DNA of 64,000 nucleotides from CAMDPA01 sp963825625 (GCA_963825625.1 CAWGUF010000026.1:159091-223090); one strand, 5' to 3'; positions 9,855-17,466 are shown, counted from the stretch's first letter. A program made the numbers and translations. Notes: generated by a model not told the origin, from the letters alone.

Positions 9855-10519
9855 ATTTGTCTTTCGGACACATGTGCTATTCATCCGATAACAGAGCAAC
9901 GTGCATAACAGTTAGTCGTGGTGAATTCGTACGGTGGATCATAATGACGCCTGCTGCGGGCTTGCCGTGCGGGGGCTCTGCCCATGCGACCCCGGAGAAT
10001 GTCCACGAAGATGATGGCGCGAGGTGTATACAGAGCAGTCTCGTCAGCGTGTGCGTTGCAGCGGTGGTGAGGGCTCCAGAGCGGCTGGATGGTGATCGGC
10101 AGACGCTGCCGCATCGGCGGGCATCGATGTTGCCGGTCCGGATTAACCGGTGAGGATCAGGCCACGGTACAGCCTGGAGAGGCGATGACCGTCGAAAGTG
10201 ATGGCGCTCCGATTGGGGCGCTTTTTGCGCGCGGCATGTCGCGGATGCTGGTCGCACACGCGGGGACGCGATGACCGTCACGGAGAGGGCGCCGCTGGTC
10301 TAACAACGGGGGGGCGCTTCCTTCGTCAGAGGCAGACCATGGTAGGACGCGGATGCGCTTTGGCGACCCCCTGATCTCCACAGCATCAGCATCGTTAGGG
10401 GTGGAGAGGTGACTTTGACGGTACAATGCGAAAGGGGATTGGGCGCGCAGAGGCGCGTCCTAATTGCGTCCTCGGTGAAAATCTGCCGCCGAGACCGCTT
10501 TGTAACCTATTGATTTCAT
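9855..10519. other. Non-coding stretch between IS3 and the att site
   Basis: These 665 bp have no supported gene; the ORFs present are short, overlap on both strands and show no recognisable family. A terminator-like hairpin lies at 10204-10226. The ten bases GATGACCGTC occur twice, near 10185 and 10270. This is probably degraded chromosomal sequence next to the integration site. Confidence 0.4.
10204..10226 (+). terminator. Rho-independent terminator-like hairpin
   Basis: A seven-base stem (GCGCTCC pairing with GGGGCGC, one G-T pair) closes a four-base loop and is followed directly by five T residues. No gene that it would terminate is apparent upstream, so it may belong to a lost gene. Confidence 0.45.
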
Positions 10520-10566
10520 TGGTGCCGGCTGAGGGACTTCGAACCCCCGACCCCCTGATTACAAAA
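10520..10566 (-). other. tRNA-Thr(UGU) 3' fragment: candidate attachment (att) site
   Basis: Read on the minus strand, these 47 bp match the 3' part of a threonine tRNA from the UGU anticodon to CCA: anticodon region TTTGTAATCAGG, a T-arm with GGTTCGAAG, and acceptor AGCCGGCACCA. The 5' half is absent; upstream bases stop matching at about 10567. The integrase gene begins 182 bp to the right. A tRNA 3' end abutting a P4-type integrase is the usual att signature. The orientation implies that the chromosomal 5' half, rejoined to a reconstituted 3' end, should lie at the far right end of the island. The T-loop appears one base longer than normal, so this fragment is not a functional tRNA. Confidence 0.8.
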
Positions 10567-10747
10567 TAGCCGGGTGATGATTGAACCCGGTTGCCAATTC
10601 GCCCTATCCGCTTGCAAAGCCTCAATTCTAAGGCTTTTCTCATTACAATCCGCCCCCTGTAAAATTACGTCCTTTTGGGTTACGTTGCTACCGTGGTGCT
10701 ACCGCAGCACCCAGACCCTTTTTCACGGCAGCTACCGCGAGGACAAC

Positions 10748-12049
10748 ATGCCCAAGTCACAGAACGCCCAGAAGCTCACTATGACCGCAGTCGAGCGATT
10801 GACCCCAGGCGAGCGTGACGTAGTTCTATGGGACAGCGACGTGCCGGGGTTCCACGTGCGCTGCACCCCCGGAGGCGCCAAGACCTTCGCTCTGTCCTTC
10901 CGGGTGCGTGGTGTGGCGCGCAAGTCGAAGATTGGCTCGTTTCCTGCCATGACCGTGGAGCAGGCCCGCAAAATGGCACGGCGGTGGTATGCCGACGCCC
11001 AGGACGGCATTGACCCGGCCACGAAGCGCAAGGCCGATGATATGACCGTGGCGGACGCCTGGGCGCGATTTGATGCCAACCACATCGCCCGCAAGAAGCC
11101 AAAGACCCAGGAGCAATACCGGGATCTCTGGCGCGTCCACATCGAGCCGGTGATTGGTCGCAAGCCTCTCAGCGCGCTGACATCGGAGGCGGCAGAGGAC
11201 ATCGCAGCGCGCGCCATGAAGCGAGCGGCACAAGTCCAGGCTGACCGCTTGGCCCGCGCCCAGGCCAAGCGTGTAGCGGCAGGATTGCCCGTCGAAGCGC
11301 CACAGAAAGCCACCGAGCCCGGTGCCGCCACCGCCAACCGGGTGCTGGCGGTGCTGAGCAAATTCCACGCCTATTGCGCCGTGCACAAATGGCGACCCAA
11401 GGGCGACAATCCTAGTCAGGGCCTGACCCGTCACAGTGAGGTGTCACGGCTGCCAAGGGTGACGGACGAGCAGGTGCGCGCGCTGGGACGGGCATTCGAG
11501 AAGGCACGTGTGCGCACGACACCGTGGGCACTTGGCGCCATCAGGGCGCTGTTCTTCTCGGGGCACCGCAAGCAAGAGGTGTTCGCGCTACGTTGGGATC
11601 AACTGCACCTCGACGTTGCCGCGCCCTATGCCGATCTGGCCGACAGCAAGACAGGTCCCCGCACGCTACCCCTAAATGAGCCGATGGTGGCCATTATCCG
11701 CGAGCTCGAGGCGCTACGTCCTGGGTTCCCCAGTCCCTTCGTGTTCCAGGGCACGGATCCGGCCAAGCCCGTCAGCGACCCTCGCAAGACGTGGGAATTC
11801 TTGAAACGCGAGGCGGGTCTGCCATGGCTGCGCATGCACGACTTCCGCCATGTGTTCGGCACATCGGCAGTCAGTAACGGCGCGGCACTGCAGCTTGTTC
11901 AGAGCATCATGGGGCATGCTGACCCGCGCACCACCCAGCGTTATGCCCGCGTGCTCATTGAACCGGCGGTGGCCGCGTCCAACGATACTGGCGGGCGACT
12001 GGCTCAGCACACGGAGAAGGGCGCCCAAGAGGTTCGCATCGTCCACTAG
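10748..12049 (+). CDS. Tyrosine site-specific integrase, P4/DUF4102 type
   Basis: The integrase recombines the island with the tRNA-Thr attachment site. The 433-residue protein starts at the ATG at 10748, preceded by GAGGA; the frame stays open upstream to 10574 without a better start. It has the N-terminal DUF4102 arm-binding domain (LTPGERDVVLWDSDVPGFHV, then a FRVRGVARKSKIG strand), a core-binding SAM-like domain, and the catalytic domain. Active-site residues are visible: the first Arg in GHRKQEVFALRW, the HxxR box in MHDFRHVFG, and the final His and Tyr in MGHADPRTTQRYAR. It reads away from the att site, the standard arrangement. Frame and catalytic residues are intact. Confidence 0.95.
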   Translation: MPKSQNAQKLTMTAVERLTPGERDVVLWDSDVPGFHVRCTPGGAKTFALSFRVRGVARKSKIGSFPAMTVEQARKMARRWYADAQDGIDPATKRKADDMTVADAWARFDANHIARKKPKTQEQYRDLWRVHIEPVIGRKPLSALTSEAAEDIAARAMKRAAQVQADRLARAQAKRVAAGLPVEAPQKATEPGAATANRVLAVLSKFHAYCAVHKWRPKGDNPSQGLTRHSEVSRLPRVTDEQVRALGRAFEKARVRTTPWALGAIRALFFSGHRKQEVFALRWDQLHLDVAAPYADLADSKTGPRTLPLNEPMVAIIRELEALRPGFPSPFVFQGTDPAKPVSDPRKTWEFLKREAGLPWLRMHDFRHVFGTSAVSNGAALQLVQSIMGHADPRTTQRYARVLIEPAVAASNDTGGRLAQHTEKGAQEVRIVH

Positions 12050-12052
12050 CTA

Positions 12053-12065
12053 TTGCAAAATGCAA
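12053..12065. promoter_or_regulatory. TTGCA-N3-TGCAA palindrome, copy 1
   Basis: The 13-mer TTGCAAAATGCAA sits just after the integrase stop codon. It is one of four TTGCA...TGCAA dyads found only in gaps of this island (others at 14531, 14648 and 17452). It is a candidate operator or replication-related site; function is inferred only from recurrence and location. Confidence 0.4.
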
Positions 12066-12196
12066 ACCCTTTCAGTGGTTTACATGCCTCTCGAATCAAA
12101 TTACATATCGTTACAGAGCTAACGTCTCCCGCCCACCTCGCGCACAATGCGCTCGTGGAATGGGGCACCAGACGCTCAAGGCCAATCATCCGATCA

Positions 12197-12236
12197 GGGC
12201 CGCGATCCGCTTAGCAGGCGGGACGCGGCCCTTTTT
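12197..12236 (+). terminator. Rho-independent terminator or attenuator before alpA-like gene
   Basis: A perfect eight-base stem (GGGCCGCG with CGCGGCCC) encloses a 19-base loop and is followed by five T residues. It lies between the integrase and the AlpA-like gene, 18 bp before the latter's start codon. It could terminate integrase transcription or attenuate entry into the regulator gene. Confidence 0.65.
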
Positions 12237-12253
12237 CGTTTCTGGAGGCGACA

Positions 12254-12526
12254 ATGACCGAGACTGCAACAGAGGCGCCGCGCCCCACCGGCGGGTGCTT
12301 TTTCGAACCTCAGCGTTTCTACTCGCCCGAGGACATCGAGGCCATGACCGGCCTGACAACGGGCGCCCTTGCTGTGATGCGCCATCGCGGTGACGGCCCC
12401 AAGTTCACGCGCCTGGGACGCCGCATTTTTTACAAGGGCGAGGCCGTGCTGGCGTTCCTTGACAACGGCATAGCAAGCAACACGGCGGAGGCGCGCGAGA
12501 AGGCCCGCAAAGGCGGTGCGGCATGA
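12254..12526 (+). CDS. AlpA/MerR-like helix-turn-helix protein (putative excisionase)
   Basis: This 90-residue DNA-binding protein carries an AlpA-type winged HTH: the segment RFYSPEDIEAMTGLTTGALA followed by HRGDGPKFTRLGRRIFYKG matches the 'helix-turn-helix ... GPpf.klGrrv.Y' pattern of this family. Such proteins act as excisionases or integrase activators in P4-like islands, which fits its place right after int. A GGAGG ribosome binding site precedes the ATG at 12254. It overlaps the next small ORF by four bases (ATGA), implying coupled translation. Confidence 0.8.
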   Translation: MTETATEAPRPTGGCFFEPQRFYSPEDIEAMTGLTTGALAVMRHRGDGPKFTRLGRRIFYKGEAVLAFLDNGIASNTAEAREKARKGGAA

Positions 12527-12714
12527 GCATCCCCTGCCTCTTGCCTACCGCCCGCAGCGTGCAGGGCTTCATGTGCCTGGGGCACGATCAGTCCAGTAGT
12601 TCAGAGAGTTGGCAACCGGAGTTGTTAGCGCGCGTGTGCGGCATCACTCACGCCGAACTCGGCGTCGCGATTCGCGAACCGTCGGGAAGTCATGACGTAC
12701 AGAACGGCGGTTAG
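12523..12714 (+). CDS. Hypothetical protein, 63 aa
   Basis: A small ORF starts at an ATGA overlap with the AlpA-like gene and ends 2 bp before the next ORF. This coupling is the main evidence that it is translated. The product has a short cysteine-containing N-terminus and a TGxTxxELxxAI-like helix in its C-terminal half (ITHAELGVAIREPSG), reminiscent of small HTH-like proteins, but I do not recognise a family. Confidence 0.45.
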   Translation: MSIPCLLPTARSVQGFMCLGHDQSSSSESWQPELLARVCGITHAELGVAIREPSGSHDVQNGG

Positions 12715-12716
12715 CG

Positions 12717-13349
12717 ATGAAACCGAAAAAGCGGAAGAAGCCTTACAAAATGCCTCGCCCATGTAGTTGGTCTCGAATGGATCGCGTTGGCGATTTACCT
12801 GCCCCTTACGTGGCAGCGAGGTTTGCCGACGGCCGAATTGATCTTGCGTCGATAGACCCGAGAAGGATCGTAGATGTGTACGAAAAGAGCCTCTGTCACC
12901 TCTGTGGCGTTGACATGGGTATGGGGAATGATGGATCGGACAGCGTAATTCTGAATGCTACGCAACTCTCTGTGGGCTTCTCGACAGAGCCAATCGGGCA
13001 TTTTGAGTGCCTTGTCTATGCGACAGGGGTTTGTCCTCACTTGCGACGCACCGGTCCACACATAGTAGCGACTGCACATCGGATCAGTGGGGCACGTCGA
13101 CCTCTGATTAACAGTGCAGTCAGCAACTACCTTTCTCTGCTTGGGGAGGTTCGCTACCTGGCTATTGCACACGATGGCGCCGTTTACTGGCAGATTGAAG
13201 TTGAAGAAGGAGAGGGAGACGATCCAGATCCTACTACCGATTTCCCTCGCATAGCGCGTGACGCTCTCGCTGCGCACATTGTTATCAAGCAGCGGCTCCA
13301 GGCGAGGAATACACGCACCTGCTTACCCATGATCGTCAGCCAAGTTTGA
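12717..13349 (+). CDS. Hypothetical protein with CxxC motif, C-terminus altered by IS insertion
   Basis: This gene of unknown function makes a 210-residue product. It begins with a very basic tail (KPKKRKKPYK) and contains a zinc-knuckle-like CHLCG motif at about residue 60 and further cysteines near residue 100. The IS1595 copy at 13318-14346 inserted into its last codons. Excising the element and one 8-bp target repeat restores a frame ending T-R-K-R-stop right after the insertion point. The last ten or so codons now come from the IS end (TCLPMIVSQV). The protein is therefore nearly intact and may still work. It belongs to the AlpA-linked operon. Confidence 0.6.
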   Translation: MKPKKRKKPYKMPRPCSWSRMDRVGDLPAPYVAARFADGRIDLASIDPRRIVDVYEKSLCHLCGVDMGMGNDGSDSVILNATQLSVGFSTEPIGHFECLVYATGVCPHLRRTGPHIVATAHRISGARRPLINSAVSNYLSLLGEVRYLAIAHDGAVYWQIEVEEGEGDDPDPTTDFPRIARDALAAHIVIKQRLQARNTRTCLPMIVSQV

Positions 13350-14346
13350 GCCACACGGGTCTGCGATTTTGCTGTGCATTCTGAGGGAGATGGCTCATGG
13401 CGCGGAACAAGGTGCAATTCCAGAAAGGCCTTTCGGAGGCTGAATTCCTGCGGCTCTATGGTGACGAGGATGCGTGCCGCGAGGCGCTTTTCCGCTGGCG
13501 CTGGCCTGGCGGCTTCGAGTGTCCGGCGTGCGGCGAGCGGGACCATTGCGTGCTCGACCGGCGTGCGCTGATCCAGTGCAACACCTGCCGCACTCAGACA
13601 TCGTTGACCGCCGGCACGATCTTCGCCAACACCAAATTGCCGCTCACGACTTGGTTCCGCGCCATGTACCTCATCACGCAGTCGAAGCAGGGCATCTCGA
13701 CGGTCGAACTCGGCCGCCGCCTCGACGTGCGCCAGACCACGGCCTGGGCGATGAAATCGAAACTCACGCAAGTGATGCTTGAACGCGACGCGAAGAAACT
13801 GCTCGACGGCCGCGTCGAGATGGATGACGCCTATCTCGGTAGCCGGCGATCAGACGGCAAGACGGGACGCGGTGCGCCGGGAAAGACGCCGTTCGTGGCC
13901 GCGGTCGAGACCACCGACGACGGCAAACCGAAACGCGTGCAATTGCGTCGCGTCACACGCTTCTCGAAGAAGGCGATCAAGGCGCTGGCTGGCCGGACGT
14001 TGAAGCCCTCGGCGCGCGTCGTCACCGACGGGCTCGGCTGCTTTCACGGGCTCAAGGGATCGGTCGAAGCGCACAACCGGCTCATCGTCGCCCAACTTGG
14101 CCACGCCGAGAAACTGCCGCAATTCCAGTCGGTCAACACCGTGCTCGGCAATATCAAGAGCGCGATTACCGGGACATATCGCGCGGTCAGGAAGCACGCC
14201 GATCGCACCCTCGCCGAATTCGAATGGCGTTTCAATCGGCGCTATGATCTCGCCGCCATGATCCCCCGCCTCGGCTGGGCCGCAACCCACACGCCGCCGA
14301 TGCCCCATCGGCTTCTGAAGATGGCTGAGAGTGGTGGGTAAGCAGG
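13318..14346 (+). mobile_element. IS1595-family element, copy 1
   Basis: This 1029-bp element has inverted ends CCTGCTTACCCA (left from 13318, right complement ending 14346) and a perfect 8-bp target duplication TACACGCA at 13310-13317 and 14347-14354. It carries one transposase gene. An apparently identical copy lies in opposite orientation at 19840-20868 with its own different duplication. The insertion truncates the end of the upstream hypothetical gene by a few codons. Confidence 0.95.
13397..14341 (+). CDS. IS1595-family transposase (ISXO2-like), copy 1
   Basis: This 314-residue transposase moves the element by DDE-type chemistry. It has an N-terminal zinc ribbon (FECPACGERD then QCNTCRTQTS) and an ISXO2-like catalytic domain with the acidic residues in VEMDDAYLG and VVTDGLGCF. 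It also has the N-x-x-K-like motif typical of IS1595 (NTVLGNIKSAITGTYR) and a C-terminal FEWRFNRRYDL segment. A GAGGGAGATG ribosome-binding region precedes the start. The stop codon lies five bases inside the right end. It is identical in protein sequence to the copy at 19845-20789. Confidence 0.95.
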   Translation: MARNKVQFQKGLSEAEFLRLYGDEDACREALFRWRWPGGFECPACGERDHCVLDRRALIQCNTCRTQTSLTAGTIFANTKLPLTTWFRAMYLITQSKQGISTVELGRRLDVRQTTAWAMKSKLTQVMLERDAKKLLDGRVEMDDAYLGSRRSDGKTGRGAPGKTPFVAAVETTDDGKPKRVQLRRVTRFSKKAIKALAGRTLKPSARVVTDGLGCFHGLKGSVEAHNRLIVAQLGHAEKLPQFQSVNTVLGNIKSAITGTYRAVRKHADRTLAEFEWRFNRRYDLAAMIPRLGWAATHTPPMPHRLLKMAESGG

Positions 14347-14530
14347 TACACGCAAGAGATAACATGCATGCCTTGTGGCTGGACCGCCGTGGGGTGATGG
14401 ACCAGCGCATCATGCTGCCAAGGCACGCCGCAAAAGCAGCGTAAAACAAAATCCAGCATCGAAACGCAAGCAGGCCGCCGCGTGAATGGCGGCTTTGTTT
14501 TGCCCGCTGTTGTGCTTTCTCCGCAACGAA

Positions 14531-14543
14531 TTGCATTATGCAA
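14531..14543. promoter_or_regulatory. TTGCA-N3-TGCAA palindrome, copy 2
   Basis: TTGCATTATGCAA is a perfect 13-base palindrome (six-base arms around one T). It is located 300 bp before the putative replication operon. Confidence 0.4.
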
Positions 14544-14647
14544 CAAAAACAAAATGCGACCCTTTTGCATTCCAACGAGTTAGCGAAGGGCGTGCAATGG
14601 CCCACCGGTGGTGAAGTCGGTTGAGCGTGCGAGGGCGAGGCTGGAAA

Positions 14648-14662
14648 TTGCAATTTTTGCAA
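14648..14662. promoter_or_regulatory. TTGCAA-N3-TTGCAA motif, copy 3
   Basis: TTGCAATTTTTGCAA lies about 185 bp upstream of the replication operon. Its exact reverse complement occurs at 17452-17466 just downstream of the operon, so the pair brackets the operon in inverted orientation. Confidence 0.45.
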
Positions 14663-14846
14663 GACGTTATGCGCGCTTGCCTCAGCGGTGCTCGGGGACG
14701 CAGCGGGCGAAGCGGTGTATAGAAATGCGAAACGCCCGGTTGGTCCCGGGCGCTTGCGTAATCATGGAGGCTTCGCGAAAAGCCCGTATCTCGTAAAACA
14801 ATTCGCGGCGTTTGACAAGCCTCCCGTTTCCAATGGGAGCAAATAA

Positions 14847-15182
14847 ATGCAAACGGATGCCAATGCCGCAACCAGCGGCGAACTCGATACCAAGGCGCTA
14901 CGCGCGGCCATCGTTGCCCAGCTGCGCACCGGGCCCAAGTCGTGGCCCGAATTGATGGCGGCCACCGGCCAAGCCAAGCTGCCCGTCAAGCAGCAGCTGC
15001 GGAGCCTTGAGCAGCAGGGCAAGGTAGATCAGAGACAGCACACCGACGAACAGGGAACGCGAGCCCTGTACTTCCTGCGGCACCAGCGGCCCGCGAAGCA
15101 GCCGACGCGCAACAACGATCAGCGCCCCAAGCGGCGCAACTTCGGCCATCCTCACCATCGGCGGGGGAGGGCTGGCGCATGA
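14847..15182 (+). CDS. Small basic winged-helix-like protein
   Basis: The 111-residue product looks like a small winged helix-turn-helix protein: helices around ALRAAIVAQLRTGPKSWPEL and LPVKQQLRSLEQQGKVDQRQ, then a basic tail rich in Arg, His and Asn. It starts at the ATG at 14847 after a GGGAG site and overlaps the next gene by four bases (ATGA at 15179), so the two are translationally coupled. This suggests a DNA-binding partner of the downstream putative replication protein. No named family was recognised. Confidence 0.6.
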   Translation: MQTDANAATSGELDTKALRAAIVAQLRTGPKSWPELMAATGQAKLPVKQQLRSLEQQGKVDQRQHTDEQGTRALYFLRHQRPAKQPTRNNDQRPKRRNFGHPHHRRGRAGA

Positions 15183-17269
15183 CGTTTCAGCACCAAGCGG
15201 ACACCGAGATTGCCGAGGCCGAGTTCGATGCAGCGCATGCGGCAGCGCCGCCACCGCAGCACCCCGACGACGTGGCGCCGACCCAGGCCGATGTCGAGGC
15301 CATCGCTGCCGGTTATGCGTCCCTGCTGGAGCCAAACAGCAAGCTGGCGCGTGCCGCCGACGAGCGCGAGGACGTTCGCAATCTGCTCGGGTCCATCAAT
15401 GCCTTGTTGGCCTATGATGCAGCACTGCGACCCGCCGCCGAAGCCATGTTGCCGCCCAGCGAATGGAAGCAACGGGCCGCCCACGTGGTGCGGTGGGAAC
15501 TGCTGCACCATGCCTCGCACGATCCGGAGGTAAACAAGGACTGTCTCCGGGTGCTGGTGTTCATCATGCGATGCGTGAACCGGCACGGGCTGGTGGCGTG
15601 GCCGAACGCCACCACGCTCTGCAAGGGGTTGGGGCTGCGCAAGGATGCTGTCAGCCGGTATCTCTCAACCCTGGAGGATCGGGGGTACATCGTGCGCACC
15701 AAGAGCCACAAGCGCGCGGTGGTGTGGTTCCGTGACGACGATAACACGGGATATGCGCTTGGGGGGCGTGGCGCGGCCTACACGTTCGGCACGGCAAAGT
15801 TCCCCACCTATGAGGCCATGGTCGAGGCAAGCGATGCGCTCATGGCCAAGATGTTGGCGCACGCGGCGACAGATGTTTATGTTGCGCTGGGGAGCAACTT
15901 CAACGTCGATGACTACGAACCAGAAACGGTACCCTCCCATGATGAAGTTGCGTCAGGGAGCAACTTCAAATCTGTTCATGTTGCGCCGGAGAGCAACTTC
16001 ATTTCGCGTGAAGTTGCGTCAGCGCGCAAGACAAGAGAACCCTATAGAGCTTCTAACCCTGATGAGCTTCTGAACCCTGGGGAGCGGTTGCGCGCGGACG
16101 CGCAACCCACCGCTGACGATCACCTTGCATCGGATCAGGCGGAACAGGATCAGCAGGCAGGTGGAACGGCACTGACCGTTGTGCCTAGCAATGACCTCCT
16201 GTTGCACGCGTCGGGTGGTGGCTTGCTCGATGCCCCTATGATGGTGGGGGACGTTGAGTTGCCCATAGCCGTGGCTGATGCCGTGGCATGCGCAAGGCAC
16301 AGCAGCAAGACCGCCAAGCGCAAGGCTATGACCCTTGGCCAAACGATCCGCGAGGTTCGCGGGCAAGGCATCGAGCCTGCCGAGATCGTTGCAGCGCTAA
16401 ACCTCGCCGTCGCCAAGCTTGACGACAACGCGAGTGATGGCGACCTGCTCGGCAAGTGCACCTCGTTCGTTGCCAACCTGCCGAAGTTCCGCGCACGCGA
16501 CATCGCCAAGGCCCAGTCCGATGCCCAGCAGGCCACAGACCGCGACCTTGAGCAGATATTCCGCGCGCACAGCCATGGGCGTGTTGGCGGAATGACCGGG
16601 ACCAATGTCACCGGGTCCATGGTCAAGTGTGCCTGTATGGACCCCGCGCCCATCGAGGGCCTGACCGCCGCCGACGTGAACCGCGCGCTTGCCGGGTTCG
16701 TGACCGACTTCGCAGCGGAGGCACCCTACGGCAACGCGTTGGACGCTCTTCGCCGTCGCATCGTCACGGGCGTTCTGGTGCGGCGTTACGGTTCCGCCCG
16801 GCAGCAGGTGGACGGCCCCGTGCGCCACACGGGCTCGTGGTGGGCCGTGCCCCAGTCCCTGGCTGATGAGTTGATGGCAAGCTACCAGTTTACCCCCGAG
16901 GAAGCGCGCCTGGCTCGCGGGGAGGTTGAGGCCTGGGAAATCACGCCAGACCGCAGCGCCGACCCCAAGGCGTATTTGGCCAAATGCGCCGGCACAATGC
17001 TGGGTGCCGCTTTTGCCCTTGTCGAGGACGAGGTGTCACGGGTTTCGACTGAGTGGCTGGCGGCTCACTATGGCCGCGACCTTCAAGGGATCAGCACCAA
17101 GCAATTGAGGGAATACTGGCGGGCCATGGTGGCTTACGCCCACGAAGCGAATAGCTCGGCCGCAAGCATATCCGAGCGGGGCATGTCGCTGCGCCCGCAG
17201 CTCAAACAGGCCAGCCAAGCTGCCGCTATCCCCACACAACCCCGCCAGCGCCCCAAGGGTTTCAACTGA
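15179..17269 (+). CDS. Putative replication-initiation protein of the island (winged-helix)
   Basis: This 696-residue cargo protein has a winged-helix domain at about residues 120-180 (WPNATTLCKGLGLRKDAVSR, then LEDRGYIVRTKSHKRAVVW), like initiators or helicase loaders of plasmids and phages. A low-complexity linker follows (residues about 230-330), then a helical C-terminal half without a motif I can name. The linker DNA is unusual: it carries three 22-bp repeats GTTGCG-N6-GAGCAACTTCA and a partial fourth, phased by 33 bp, which resemble iterons. Initiators commonly bind iterons near or inside their own gene, so a replication role is inferred, not shown. It is coupled to the small HTH gene upstream and followed by a 53-codon ORF. 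Confidence 0.55.
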   Translation: MTFQHQADTEIAEAEFDAAHAAAPPPQHPDDVAPTQADVEAIAAGYASLLEPNSKLARAADEREDVRNLLGSINALLAYDAALRPAAEAMLPPSEWKQRAAHVVRWELLHHASHDPEVNKDCLRVLVFIMRCVNRHGLVAWPNATTLCKGLGLRKDAVSRYLSTLEDRGYIVRTKSHKRAVVWFRDDDNTGYALGGRGAAYTFGTAKFPTYEAMVEASDALMAKMLAHAATDVYVALGSNFNVDDYEPETVPSHDEVASGSNFKSVHVAPESNFISREVASARKTREPYRASNPDELLNPGERLRADAQPTADDHLASDQAEQDQQAGGTALTVVPSNDLLLHASGGGLLDAPMMVGDVELPIAVADAVACARHSSKTAKRKAMTLGQTIREVRGQGIEPAEIVAALNLAVAKLDDNASDGDLLGKCTSFVANLPKFRARDIAKAQSDAQQATDRDLEQIFRAHSHGRVGGMTGTNVTGSMVKCACMDPAPIEGLTAADVNRALAGFVTDFAAEAPYGNALDALRRRIVTGVLVRRYGSARQQVDGPVRHTGSWWAVPQSLADELMASYQFTPEEARLARGEVEAWEITPDRSADPKAYLAKCAGTMLGAAFALVEDEVSRVSTEWLAAHYGRDLQGISTKQLREYWRAMVAYAHEANSSAASISERGMSLRPQLKQASQAAAIPTQPRQRPKGFN
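15881..16030 (+). repeat. Iteron-like direct repeats with internal dyads
   Basis: Three near-identical 22-mers (GTTGCG, six variable bases, GAGCAACTTCA) start at 15881, 15947 and 15980, and a decayed fourth starts at 16013. Spacings are 66, 33 and 33 bp, that is whole multiples of three helical turns. Each contains the dyad GTTGC-N8-GCAAC; the second extends to nine bases each side (TGAAGTTGC at 15943, GCAACTTCA to 15968). Because 33 bp is also 11 codons, the protein shows an 11-residue repeat around SNF. Confidence 0.75.
16086..16107. repeat. Perfect hairpin inside the putative replication gene
   Basis: GGTTGCGCG and CGCGCAACC form a nine-base perfect stem with a four-base loop. It lies 56 bp after the iteron-like cluster and shares the TTGC...GCAA half-sites. 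Confidence 0.55.
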
Positions 17270-17283
17270 TCGGAGACCGCCAG

Positions 17284-17445
17284 ATGATTGTCACCAGACG
17301 GAGAATGATTACCGAGGGCGCCGTGGCCCGCCGCCGCCTTCGCGCCCTGCTGCGCCAACTGCATGAGGACCGGCTTAAAGACGATCCGGCACCGGATCAA
17401 AGGCCCGAACCGGAAGCGCAGCAGCCAGACCGCCGCGCCGCGTAA
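17284..17445 (+). CDS. Small Arg-rich protein, 53 aa
   Basis: A short ORF follows the putative replication gene by 14 bp, with GGAGA eight bases before its ATG. The product is very basic at its N-terminus (VARRRLRALLRQLHEDRL forms a plausible amphipathic helix) and Pro/Asp/Glu-rich at the end. It may be the last gene of the operon. The family is unknown. Confidence 0.45.
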   Translation: MIVTRRRMITEGAVARRRLRALLRQLHEDRLKDDPAPDQRPEPEAQQPDRRAA

Positions 17446-17451
17446 CCCCGA

Positions 17452-17466
17452 TTGCAAAAATTGCAA
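17452..17466. promoter_or_regulatory. TTGCAA-N3-TTGCAA motif, copy 4
   Basis: TTGCAAAAATTGCAA is the exact reverse complement of the motif at 14648-14662. It starts seven bases after the stop codon of the 53-residue ORF, at the downstream edge of the putative replication operon. Confidence 0.45.

Larger units (their letters stand above)
14355..14846. other. Non-coding leader before the putative replication operon
   Basis: These 490 bp have no supported gene. They contain two of the four TTGCA...TGCAA dyads (14531-14543 and 14648-14662) and a GC-rich hairpin near 14736-14755 (CGCCCGG with CCGGGCG). The latter is followed by only a short T-poor tail. Promoter and control of the downstream operon are probably here. 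Confidence 0.45.

Noticed and set aside
10520..10566. Functional tRNA-Thr gene
   Set aside because: Only the 3' half from the anticodon is present; there is no D-arm or 5' acceptor strand, and the T-loop seems one base too long.
15881..16030. CRISPR array
   Set aside because: The 22-bp repeats are imperfect, spaced by 11 or 44 bp of coding sequence, lie within an open reading frame, and no cas gene is nearby.
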